NCBI GenBank assembly: GCA_003486945.1
Contig: DNFL01000387.1
Location: 1-7,502, forward strand
Direction: 5' to 3'
Source: Hyphomonas sp.
GTDB lineage: Bacteria; Pseudomonadota; Alphaproteobacteria; Caulobacterales; Hyphomonadaceae
DNA: 7,502 nt
Shown: positions 1 through 5,392 of the stretch, in pieces
Layout of the letters: every line of letters begins with the position of its first letter
Position numbering within the stretch: the stretch's first letter is position 1
Notes under the pieces: generated by a model
What the model was told of the DNA's origin: nothing
Databases searched by the model: none
The model's input: the letters and a program-made list of their open reading frames with translations, nothing else
Position numbers and translations under genes: made by a program

Positions 1-459
1 GGCTGCATCCGGCGCTGCCGGCTCTTCCGCCGCAGGCAAGGCAGATTCAGTGTCAACCATCGGCGGCTCAGCCTGAACCGCCGCATTCAGGCGGGCCGCC
101 GGCGCAGCGCCAATATCCGCCGGGCGTCCTATCAGGACTTCCGCCTCGAGCGCGGCATTGATCTCGCGGTCAAGTTCCAGTTCGCCCGGCACTGCCTCAG
201 AGGCTTGCGGCGCAGCCGTTCCGGCCAGAATACCGGCGCCCTCAGACATCTCTGCCTCCGGCAGCAGCGGCGCCGTGAAGGCTGCCGGGCCGATCAGTTG
301 CGGGGCAGGGGCTTCTTCACCGGTCTCCGCTTCGCGGGCGCGCAGAAGGATGGCTGCAAATTCTTCGCCCTGTTCCTTGCTGGACGCAGCGCGCGCGCCG
401 GTTTCAGGCGCGCCGGAAGCCGGGGTGCTCCGGAAATCAAACTCAAAGGCGATTGCCAT
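1..459 (-). CDS. N-terminal part of an Ala/Pro/Glu-rich protein, possibly hook-length control protein FliK (cut by left edge)
   Basis: This minus-strand frame is open from an ATG at 459 to the window start, giving 153 codons with no stop, so it is a partial gene. It begins MAIAFEFDFRSTP and continues as a low-complexity, probably disordered chain; about a quarter of residues are Ala, with many Pro and Glu. A short hydrophobic stretch (FAAILLRARE) lies near residues 34-43. No conserved domain is visible. FliK proteins typically have a long Ala/Pro-rich, poorly conserved N-terminal region and a conserved C-terminal domain, which would lie beyond the edge here. The composition and the position inside a flagellar cluster, divergent from the rod-binding gene, fit FliK, but this is inference. 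No other in-frame ATG lies between 459 and the gap, and the Shine-Dalgarno is weak. It could equally be an unrelated disordered flagellar protein. I am fairly sure it is a gene and much less sure of its identity. Confidence 0.6.
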   Translation of the reverse strand, partial: MAIAFEFDFRSTPASGAPETGARAASSKEQGEEFAAILLRAREAETGEEAPAPQLIGPAAFTAPLLPEAEMSEGAGILAGTAAPQASEAVPGELELDREINAALEAEVLIGRPADIGAAPAARLNAAVQAEPPMVDTESALPAAEEPAAPDAA

Positions 460-479
460 CCGGCATCCATCAGCAGCTG

Positions 480-487
480 TTAACCAT
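480..487. promoter_or_regulatory. CtrA-like half site (TTAACCAT)
   Basis: The sequence TTAACCAT is an exact match to the known CtrA half-site motif. It lies 21 bp upstream of the minus-strand ATG at 459 and about 90 bp upstream of the rod-binding gene. Binding is inferred from the motif only. Confidence 0.4.
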
Positions 488-504
488 ACTACAACCAACC
501 GCCG

Positions 505-519
505 TAAAATATGGGTTAA
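505..519. promoter_or_regulatory. CtrA-like full site, TAAA-N7-TTAA
   Basis: TAAA at 505-508 and TTAA at 516-519 are separated by exactly seven bases. This is one mismatch from the TTAA-N7-TTAA consensus of the alphaproteobacterial cell-cycle and flagellar regulator CtrA. The site is in the 115-bp gap between two divergent genes, about 56 bp upstream of the ATG at 575 and 46 bp upstream of the ATG at 459, so it could serve either. I found no sigma-54 (GG-N10-GC) element in this gap on the plus strand. Confidence 0.45.
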
Positions 520-574
520 CCCCAGACGCTGTTCTGGAAACTTTTATGTCGGATACGGAATATCGGAGCCCGGA

Positions 575-883
575 ATGTCTGAACTGGCCATATCTTCCAT
601 CGTTCCCGGAGCGCAGCGGCCCGATACGCCGGCGCAGCCTGTGCCCGACGAAACGACGCAGCTGCGGCTGCGGTTCGAACAGATGCTCTGGTCAGAGATG
701 CTTAGCCATGCCGGCCTCGAGAAAGCCTTCACGCAAGGCGGAGGGGAGGGCGCCTCGGAATTCTCCCGCTTCATCGTGGAAGCGATTGCCAAGGACCTCG
801 CTGAGAAACACCCACTCGGATTCGGTGACAAGGCGCTGGCAGGCATCGCTCCTCAAGTGCCGCAAGGGGAGATACCGGAATGA
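575..883 (+). CDS. FlgJ-type rod-binding protein (CheL-like), no muramidase domain
   Basis: This 102-residue protein matches the short rod-binding family (FlgJ N-terminal domain, often annotated CheL in alphaproteobacteria). The first 27 residues are Pro-rich and variable. The family core follows: LRLRFEQMLWSEML at 30-43, then a Gly-rich loop (GGGEGASEF, 55-63) and an amphipathic stretch FIVEAIAKDLAEKHPLGF at 66-83. FlgJ proteins act in the periplasm as a scaffold on which rod subunits assemble. The glycosidase domain that enterobacterial FlgJ carries at its C-terminus is absent, so cell-wall opening would need a separate enzyme. I chose ATG 575 because GGAG at 565-568 sits six bases upstream; the frame stays open much further upstream, but only as antisense to the divergent gene. 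Its stop overlaps the next start (ATGA at 880-883), implying translational coupling. Confidence 0.82.
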   Translation: MSELAISSIVPGAQRPDTPAQPVPDETTQLRLRFEQMLWSEMLSHAGLEKAFTQGGGEGASEFSRFIVEAIAKDLAEKHPLGFGDKALAGIAPQVPQGEIPE

Positions 884-1260
884 GCAGCGCGTTGGATACA
901 TCCCTGATAGACAATCTGGTGGCCATCCTCGAGGAAGAGCAGGCGCTTCTCGGCGCCAGCCGCGTTGCGGAAGCAGCTGCCCTGATGCAGCCCAAGCTGG
1001 CCGCGCTGCAGGCGCTGGAGCAGGGCCTGCAGCAGACCGGCGCCGCTCAGGCCTCGCCGCGCGTGCGCGAGTCCATCGGATACATCCAGAAACTCGCCGC
1101 CGAGAACGCGCGCTTCCTGGAAGCCATCCGCAACGGATTACAAAGTGCGATCGCCCGGATCGAAGGATTGAATTCGTCCGCCTACGTCGGATCTTATGGC
1201 CGGGGCGGAACGCAGATGGCTTTTTCGCTCGCAACGGGGGGTTACAATACAAAAGCGTAA
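880..1260 (+). CDS. flgN: FlgN-like flagellar export chaperone
   Basis: The product has 126 residues and is predicted to be mostly helical, with two long amphipathic segments (about 8-52 and 60-97) split by a short Ala/Gln/Ser-rich turn. The pattern of an N-terminal LVAILEEEQALL, a central KLAALQALEQGL and a C-terminal YVGSYGRGG at 102-110 is typical of small FlgN-family proteins. FlgN chaperones bind the hook-filament junction proteins FlgK and FlgL in the cytoplasm and bring them to the export gate. No flgK or flgL is in view. The start overlaps the stop of the rod-binding gene by four bases, and AAGGGGA at 864-870 provides a Shine-Dalgarno nine bases upstream. The family is divergent at sequence level, so it could be another small helical flagellar protein; its place directly before flagellin supports a secretion role. 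Confidence 0.65.
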   Translation: MSSALDTSLIDNLVAILEEEQALLGASRVAEAAALMQPKLAALQALEQGLQQTGAAQASPRVRESIGYIQKLAAENARFLEAIRNGLQSAIARIEGLNSSAYVGSYGRGGTQMAFSLATGGYNTKA

Positions 1261-1266
1261 TCGGCA

Positions 1267-1281
1267 TTAACCGTGCATTTA
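1267..1281. promoter_or_regulatory. CtrA-like site, TTAA-N7-TTTA
   Basis: TTAA at 1267-1270 (extended TTAACC) is followed after exactly seven bases by TTTA at 1278-1281, one mismatch from the CtrA consensus. It starts seven bases after the flgN stop and about 140 bp upstream of the flagellin ATG. That is far for direct activation of the flagellin start unless the transcript has a leader of about 100 bases. Confidence 0.3.
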
Positions 1282-1317
1282 TGCTTCCGCGCTAAGCCGA
1301 TGTGTAGCAACCACGAA

Positions 1318-1333
1318 TGGTTCAGGGGCTTGC
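1318..1333 (+). promoter_or_regulatory. Possible sigma-54-like flagellin promoter with non-standard spacing
   Basis: TGG at 1318-1320 and TTGC at 1330-1333 resemble the -24 and -12 elements of a sigma-54 promoter. In related bacteria flagellin genes are transcribed by sigma-54. The distance between GG and GC is 11 bases here, whereas the element is normally strict at 10. The position would give a leader of roughly 65 bases before the flagellin ATG. The spacing defect makes this a weak call. Confidence 0.2.
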
Positions 1334-1340
1334 CCCACTG
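1323..1340 (+). other. Small GC hairpin in the flagellin leader
   Basis: GGGG at 1325-1328 pairs with CCCC at 1333-1336 around a CTTG loop. The stem extends to CAG (1323-1325) with CTG (1338-1340) if one base bulges. A second short inverted repeat, TGTCA (1339-1343) and TGACA (1347-1351), follows at once. In Caulobacter, FlbT acts on the 5' leader of flagellin mRNA, so structure here could matter if it is transcribed. The hairpin lacks a following T run and is unlikely to be a terminator for flgN. Confidence 0.3.
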
Positions 1341-1409
1341 TCAGGATGACACCTTCAGTAAAAATCAGCCGCAACCAAACCGCGGCACGGACCTAACAAG
1401 GAACAACCT

Positions 1410-2246
1410 ATGTCCAGTATCCTGACCAACAACAGCGCAATGGTCGCTCTCGAGACCCTGCGCAACGTCAACCGCAATCTCGAAGCCGTCCAGAGCGAAA
1501 TCTCGACCGGCAAGAAAGTCGCCACTGCAAAAGACAACGCCGGTATCTGGGCTGTTGCTACTGTGATGTCGTCGGACGTTGAAAGCTTCAAGCAGATCTC
1601 CGACTCGCTTAGCCTCGGCTCCTCGACCGTCGGCGTTGCACGCGCCGCTTCCGAGAAAATCGTTCAGACGCTGCAGGAAATCAAAAGCCTGATCGTGACC
1701 GCTCAGGGCGAGAACGTCGACCGCGAAAAAATCCAGACGGACATCACCGCGAAAATCTCTCTGATCACCGGCTTCGTTGCTGCCGCTCAGTTCAACGGCC
1801 TCAACCTGATCGACGGCACCAGCACGGATGACGTGAACGTTCTGTCGTCGCTGAACCGCGCCTCTGATGGCACCGTGACCGCCGGCAACATCACTGTCGA
1901 GCGTCAGGACCTTGCCACTGATGGCGGCCTCGGCGATCTGGAAGACATCGACGTCACGACGACGGACGACGCTGAAGACGCTCTGACGTCAATCGAAGAT
2001 CTGCTGCAGACGGCGATCGACGCAGCTGCTGCCTTCGGTTCGGCCCAGTCCAGCATCAACAGCCAGGCTGAGTTCGTGAAAGTTCTCACTGACTCGCTGA
2101 AAACCGGCGTCGGCAGCCTTACGGACGCTGACATGGAAGCCGCTTCTGCGAAACTGCAGGCCCTGCAGGTTCAGCAGCAGCTCGGCGTCCAGGCCCTGTC
2201 GATCGCGAACCAGTCGCCGCAGGCTCTGCTGTCGCTGTTCCGCTAA
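1410..2246 (+). CDS. Flagellin, filament subunit (short form, about 278 residues)
   Basis: The ends are unmistakable. The N-terminal D0/D1 helices run SSILTNNSAMVALETLRNVN... with the ISTGKKVATAKDNAGIWAVA block at 31-50. The C-terminal D1/D0 ends with KLQALQVQQQLGVQALSIAN and then QSPQALLSLFR at 268-278. Both ends closely resemble Caulobacter-type flagellins. The variable middle (about 135-195) is short and rich in Asp, Glu and Thr, so the D2/D3 surface domains are essentially absent, as is usual in this group. QFNGLNLIDGT at 127-137 is the classic D1 motif. AAGGA at 1398-1402 is seven bases before the ATG. The product is exported through the type III apparatus and polymerises under the cap. 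A strong terminator follows. Several flagellin paralogues are usual in these bacteria, so I do not assign a paralogue symbol. Confidence 0.97.
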   Translation: MSSILTNNSAMVALETLRNVNRNLEAVQSEISTGKKVATAKDNAGIWAVATVMSSDVESFKQISDSLSLGSSTVGVARAASEKIVQTLQEIKSLIVTAQGENVDREKIQTDITAKISLITGFVAAAQFNGLNLIDGTSTDDVNVLSSLNRASDGTVTAGNITVERQDLATDGGLGDLEDIDVTTTDDAEDALTSIEDLLQTAIDAAAAFGSAQSSINSQAEFVKVLTDSLKTGVGSLTDADMEAASAKLQALQVQQQLGVQALSIANQSPQALLSLFR

Positions 2247-2257
2247 TACCAGAATAC

Positions 2258-2292
2258 GGCCCGGGGGCATGACGTCCCCGGGCCTTCTCTCT
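2258..2292 (+). terminator. Rho-independent terminator after flagellin
   Basis: GGCCCGGGG at 2258-2266 pairs perfectly with CCCCGGGCC at 2276-2284 around a nine-base loop, and a pyrimidine-rich TTCTCTCTT tract follows. It starts 12 bases after the flagellin stop. The tail is interrupted by C residues, so some read-through into flaF is possible. Confidence 0.85.
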
Positions 2293-2302
2293 TAAGTTTG
2301 CC

Positions 2303-2308
2303 AGGAGG
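2303..2308 (+). promoter_or_regulatory. Ideal Shine-Dalgarno (AGGAGG) fixing the TTG start of flaF
   Basis: AGGAGG is five bases upstream of TTG 2314, which settles that start over the second in-frame TTG at 2323. The site could be partly paired: CTTA (2291-2294) is complementary to TAAG (2310-2313), and GCC (2300-2302) to GGC (2307-2309), leaving AGGA as the loop. Confidence 0.75.
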
Positions 2309-2313
2309 CTAAG

Positions 2314-2703
2314 TTGCAGGCATTGGCTGTCAAAGCATACGGCGAAGTCCAGCAACGCACTGTTGGTGACAAGGAAATAGAATACGCGCTGTTCCGTCAG
2401 ATCACGGAAGCGCTCGAGGCGGTCTCCGAAACGACGGAGTTCGCGCCGGCGGCCTGGGCTGACGCCATCAGCCGCAACCAGCAACTCTGGACCATCATCG
2501 CCGCGGACCTCCTCACGCCCGGCAATGCGCTGCCCGAAGACATGAAGCGCAGCCTTCTCATTCTCTCCGAATTTGTCCGCCGCACGAGCCTCAAGGTTCT
2601 CGCGGGCGAAGACGGACTGAAAGATATGATTGAAGTTAACAGGACCATCATGGCGGGGTTGCCCCGTTCGGCCTTTGACCATGTTGCGGAGGAAACCATC
2701 TGA
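2314..2703 (+). CDS. flaF: FlaF, flagellin biosynthesis regulator (TTG start)
   Basis: The 129-residue product shows the FlaF family pattern: an N-terminal AVKAYGEVQQRT, then EIEYALFRQITEAL at 21-34, NQQLWTIIAADL at 55-66, NALPEDMKRSLLILSEFV at 71-88 and LKDMIEVNRTIMAGL at 102-116. FlaF is a cytoplasmic alphaproteobacterial protein that promotes flagellin synthesis or secretion and acts in opposition to FlbT; direct contact with flagellin is reported in Caulobacter. The gene starts with TTG, supported by a perfect AGGAGG five bases upstream, and no ATG is near the family's usual N-terminus. It follows the flagellin terminator and overlaps flbT by one base (TGATG), so the two are very likely translated together. 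The order flagellin-flaF-flbT is standard in this class. Transcription could come from read-through or from a promoter I cannot see in the 67-bp gap. Confidence 0.93.
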   Translation: MQALAVKAYGEVQQRTVGDKEIEYALFRQITEALEAVSETTEFAPAAWADAISRNQQLWTIIAADLLTPGNALPEDMKRSLLILSEFVRRTSLKVLAGEDGLKDMIEVNRTIMAGLPRSAFDHVAEETI

Positions 2704-3131
2704 TGTCGGGACTCGTACTCAAGATTGCGCCGGGTGAGCGTTTCATCGTCAATGGCGCGACGCTCGAAAACGGCGACAAGCCCGCACGCATCCGGATCAC
2801 GGACACGAATGCGCGTGTCCTGCGCTGCCGCGATGCGATGCGTCCGGAAGAAATCAACACGCCGGTCAAGCGGATCTACTACGCGATCCAGCTCCTGATC
2901 ACGGGCGATCTCGATGCAGCCGACGCCATGCCCGCCATTGATGCGGAATGCGTTGTGCTGCTCGACATCTTCCGCCCGATCGATGCCGACCTGATCCCGA
3001 CGCTGCGCTCCATGCTCAGCCGCGGCAATCACTATTCCGCCCTTTGCCACCTGCGCCAGATCCTCGCGATCGAGGAACAGCTGCTCGCCCTGCGCCCGGT
3101 GCCTGTCGAAGCAGAAACGAAGGTCGCCTAG
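2703..3131 (+). CDS. flbT: FlbT, flagellin translational repressor
   Basis: The 142-residue product matches FlbT from its first residues: LVLKIAPGERFIVNGATLENGD at about 4-25, RITDTNARVLRCRDAM at 31-46 and INTPVKRIYYAIQLL at 51-65. The FIVNGA and tPVkRIYyaiQ elements are family hallmarks. In Caulobacter, FlbT binds the 5' leader of flagellin mRNA and lowers its translation and stability until the hook is finished, with FlaF counteracting it. The start shares one base with the flaF stop, and GGAGG at 2688-2692 lies ten bases upstream. The C-terminal 20 residues or so are Pro/Val/Glu-rich and variable. The likely local target is the flagellin leader about 1.3 kb upstream. Confidence 0.95.
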   Translation: MSGLVLKIAPGERFIVNGATLENGDKPARIRITDTNARVLRCRDAMRPEEINTPVKRIYYAIQLLITGDLDAADAMPAIDAECVVLLDIFRPIDADLIPTLRSMLSRGNHYSALCHLRQILAIEEQLLALRPVPVEAETKVA

Positions 3132-3140
3132 GCCGGCGCG

Positions 3141-3977
3141 ATGTACCAGCCGGTCATCCCCGTTTCCGGAATAGGCGGCTGGCGCTTCCTGCAGGCGACC
3201 TATGACCGGCAGCTGGCGTCGCACTCGGAGAACCCGCAAGTTCGCGCTGACCGCAATTACCTGATTGGCAAGCTCTCAGAACCGATCACGACCGAAGACT
3301 TCCTGAATGACAAACGTCTTCTGCGTATTGCGATGACCGCGTTCGACCTCGGCGGCGAGGAATGGAAGCGCGGCTTCATCTCCAAGGCCCTGACCGAAGC
3401 AGCAGATCCCACCAGCACCTGGCTCGCGCGCCTCAACAATTCCAAATACACCGCGTTTGCGAGCATGTTTGCTTCCGCCACCGGCGAGATCAAGCTCTCG
3501 GAAGCCAAAGTGCAGGAGCTTGCCGCTGCTTACAATACGGCCGCGTTCGAACTCTCCGTGGGCGAAGTCGACGAATCGATGCGCCTTGCGCTGAATTTCC
3601 AGTCCGAGCTGCCGAAACTCATCGGCACAGGCACCAACGAAACGGCGATGCTCTACCGCATCCTTGGAGACGTCCCGGTACGGACGGTTCTGGAAAAGGC
3701 GACCGGGCTACCGGAGTCCATGCGCAAGCTTCCGATCGAGAAACAGGCCGAAATGCTGAAGGCAGCCATGCAGCGCACCTTTGGCATCGACAAGGTCTCT
3801 GACCTGACTGCGGCGGACAAGATGGACAAGGCAGTCCAGCGCTATCACGCCGTGCAGTCCGTCCAGAGCGCAAACTACGGAACGTCCGGGGCTGCGAACG
3901 CACTGGTCCTGCTCGGCGGCTCAGGCTCCGGCCTCGGCCCGCAGGCTAGCCTCAACTTGTTGCTTTCCAACCGCTGA
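3141..3977 (+). CDS. DUF1217-type flagellar-cluster protein of unknown function
   Basis: The 278-residue product resembles the DUF1217 family, found beside flagellar genes in many alphaproteobacteria. Its role is not established. The family-like part starts at about residue 12 (GGWRFLQATYDRQ) and includes LSEPITTEDFLNDKRLLRIA at 45-64, AFDLGGEEWKRGFISKALTE at 67-86 and LNNSKYTAFASMF at 98-110. The rest is mostly helical, with a later RTFGIDKVSDL at 212-222. There is no signal peptide, membrane segment or recognisable catalytic motif. The C-terminal 30 residues are Gly/Ser/Leu-rich and end ASLNLLLSNR. It begins nine bases after flbT with only a weak Shine-Dalgarno, so translation is probably coupled. 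The stop TGA abuts the fliI stop on the other strand. The flagellar context is firm; export, scaffold or regulatory roles are all possible. Confidence 0.8.
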   Translation: MYQPVIPVSGIGGWRFLQATYDRQLASHSENPQVRADRNYLIGKLSEPITTEDFLNDKRLLRIAMTAFDLGGEEWKRGFISKALTEAADPTSTWLARLNNSKYTAFASMFASATGEIKLSEAKVQELAAAYNTAAFELSVGEVDESMRLALNFQSELPKLIGTGTNETAMLYRILGDVPVRTVLEKATGLPESMRKLPIEKQAEMLKAAMQRTFGIDKVSDLTAADKMDKAVQRYHAVQSVQSANYGTSGAANALVLLGGSGSGLGPQASLNLLLSNR

Positions 3978-3980
3978 TCA
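3975..3980. other. Back-to-back stop codons of convergent genes (TGATCA)
   Basis: The stop of the DUF1217 gene (TGA, 3975-3977) and the stop of fliI (TGA on the minus strand, 3978-3980) abut to form the palindrome TGATCA. There is no intergenic space and I see no terminator hairpin at the junction, so transcripts from the two sides are likely to overlap. Confidence 0.9.
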
Positions 3981-5333
3981 GCGTGCCGCCGCGTAAGCGC
4001 TCGCGGCCGGCGAAACCGGCGGCGTCCCCAGCAATTCGCGCAACGCCGCAAATCCTGCTTCCGCGCCCTGCGCATTCTTTGTCGCAATGAAATTGTCGAG
4101 CGCCGGGAAGAGGTGGATCGCGCGGTCCGTGTCCATGTCGCGTCCGAACTCATAGAGATTGGCGCGCAGCATCGGGGCGACATCCTCATACAGTGCCGTC
4201 AGCCGCCGATATTCGCGCAGCAGCGCGTTCTCCTCTGGTGTCGCCGCATGCGGCAGTGCGCGCGACACGCTGCGCAGGATATCGATGGCAGGATAGCGCC
4301 CCCGGTCCGCAATCGGCCGCGACAGGATGATATGCCCGTCCAGCATGCCCCGGATCATGTCCGCCACCGGCTCTTCATGGTCAGAGCCTGCGACGAGCAC
4401 GGAGAAGATCGCCGTGATGTCGCCCTTACCGTCCGTTCCCGGACCAGCGCGTTCCACGAGTTCTGCAATCACGCGCACGGTCGATGGCGGGAAAGCGTTG
4501 AGCGCCGGCGTCTCGCCGGTCAGCAGCGCGGTCTCGCGGTGCGCCTCGGCATAGCGCGTGATCGAATCGAACAGGAACAGCACATTGTGCCCCTGATCGC
4601 GGAAATGTTCGGCCGCCGCGATGGCGCAATTGGCGGCGCGCTTCTTCGCCCCCGGTGATTCGCTCGAAGTCGCAGCCACCACCACCGCCTTCTTCATCAG
4701 CTCCGGCGTCAGCGTCTTGCGTACGAAATCATTCACCTCGCGCCCGCGTTCGCCGATCAGCGCGATCACCACCCGGTCCGCCTCGATGCCATTGGCGAGT
4801 GAGCCGAGGAAAGTGGATTTCCCGATGCCCGAGCCGGCAAACAGGCCAAGGCGCTGGCCCTGGCAGACCGGCAGCAGCGTGTCCGACACCATCCAGCCGG
4901 TCGACAGCCGGTGACCCAGCAGGCGGCGGGCATGCGCGGGCAGGGCGGCGGCGCTGAGGCGGCGGCTGGATGCATTGAGCGGCGGCGGCGGGTTCTCCTC
5001 CCCCTCGATCTCGCCGCGAAAATTGATCACCCGGCCCAGCCAGTGGTCGCCCGGCTCGATCCGGGCCTCCGGTTCGATATCGACCCGATCGCCGATGCGG
5101 ATTGATTCGCAGGGCGAGAACAACAGGGCCGTCACGGTCTCCCCGGCAATGCTCAGCACTTCCCCGTGGATCGTCTGGTCCGGCTTCCGGATCAGGATTT
5201 CGTTGCCCACACCGGCCAGTTCGCTGACCCCGGCAATCTTCAGCATGCCCGGCGAAACATCGGTCACCGTCCCCCAGAGACGGTAGAGGCGGTGGGCCTG
5301 AGAGGTGACCTGAGAGGCGGCGGCGCTGCGCAA
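3978..5333 (-). CDS. fliI: FliI, flagellar type III export ATPase (TTG start)
   Basis: The 451-residue protein is a complete FliI, homologous to the F1 beta subunit. It has an N-terminal beta-barrel region (about 18-90), a P-loop AGSGIGKST at 166-174, the catalytic-glutamate segment GERGREV at 194-200, Walker B VLFLFDS at 251-257 followed by the family's TRYAEAHRE, an ELVERAGPG segment at 291-299, and the alpha/beta ATPase signature PAIDILRSVS at 348-357. The C-terminal third is helical. As a hexamer under the export gate it helps unload cargo and chaperones. The only plausible start is TTG at 5333-5331: a stop lies in frame ten codons upstream and no ATG intervenes. The next candidate, GTG at codon 23, would remove the first beta-strand. 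No clear Shine-Dalgarno is visible. fliH and fliJ are not adjacent, and the gene stands alone on its strand between two plus-strand groups. Confidence 0.96.
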   Translation of the reverse strand: MRSAAASQVTSQAHRLYRLWGTVTDVSPGMLKIAGVSELAGVGNEILIRKPDQTIHGEVLSIAGETVTALLFSPCESIRIGDRVDIEPEARIEPGDHWLGRVINFRGEIEGEENPPPPLNASSRRLSAAALPAHARRLLGHRLSTGWMVSDTLLPVCQGQRLGLFAGSGIGKSTFLGSLANGIEADRVVIALIGERGREVNDFVRKTLTPELMKKAVVVAATSSESPGAKKRAANCAIAAAEHFRDQGHNVLFLFDSITRYAEAHRETALLTGETPALNAFPPSTVRVIAELVERAGPGTDGKGDITAIFSVLVAGSDHEEPVADMIRGMLDGHIILSRPIADRGRYPAIDILRSVSRALPHAATPEENALLREYRRLTALYEDVAPMLRANLYEFGRDMDTDRAIHLFPALDNFIATKNAQGAEAGFAALRELLGTPPVSPAASAYAAAR

Positions 5334-5355
5334 GTAAACAAAACCCGGTCTGTTG

Positions 5356-5370
5356 TTAACCTATTCTTCA
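5356..5370. promoter_or_regulatory. CtrA-like site, TTAA-N7-TTCA
   Basis: TTAA at 5356-5359 (extended GTTAACC) is followed by seven bases and TTCA at 5367-5370, one mismatch from the CtrA consensus. It is in the 84-bp gap between divergent fliI and flgB. The centre is about 55 bp before the flgB ATG, compatible with a -35 overlap and a short leader, and only about 30 bp from the fliI TTG. Confidence 0.45.
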
Positions 5371-5392
5371 ATTAATCCGAACATTTTCTCAA

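Noticed and set aside
158..574. A long plus-strand open frame upstream of the rod-binding gene that would extend it to 241 residues
   Set aside because: It is antisense to the minus-strand gene and passes through the intergenic gap. The extension is Ser/Ala low complexity, and a proper Shine-Dalgarno precedes ATG 575.
1277..1303. GCCGATGT at 1296-1303 resembles the -10 of a FliA (sigma-28) flagellar promoter
   Set aside because: There is no matching TAAA-type -35 at the right distance, and FliA is generally absent from the Caulobacter-type flagellar hierarchy.
1323..1340. The GGGG-CTTG-CCCC hairpin as a terminator for flgN
   Set aside because: The stem is short and no T run follows; it is kept only as a possible leader structure.
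1385..1400. CGGCACG...TAACA as a sigma-54 promoter just before flagellin
   Set aside because: The -12 GC is AC, and the start site would fall on or after the ATG, overlapping the Shine-Dalgarno.
2397..3239. A 280-codon minus-strand open frame across flaF and flbT
   Set aside because: It is a shadow frame in GC-rich coding DNA. The plus-strand proteins match known families along their full length.
4113..4658. A 181-codon plus-strand open frame inside fliI
   Set aside because: The opposite strand encodes a complete ATPase with all motifs; this frame has no recognisable pattern.
5372..5386. A third TTAA (5372-5375) in the fliI-flgB gap as part of another CtrA full site
   Set aside because: No TTAA-like partner lies seven bases away on either side.
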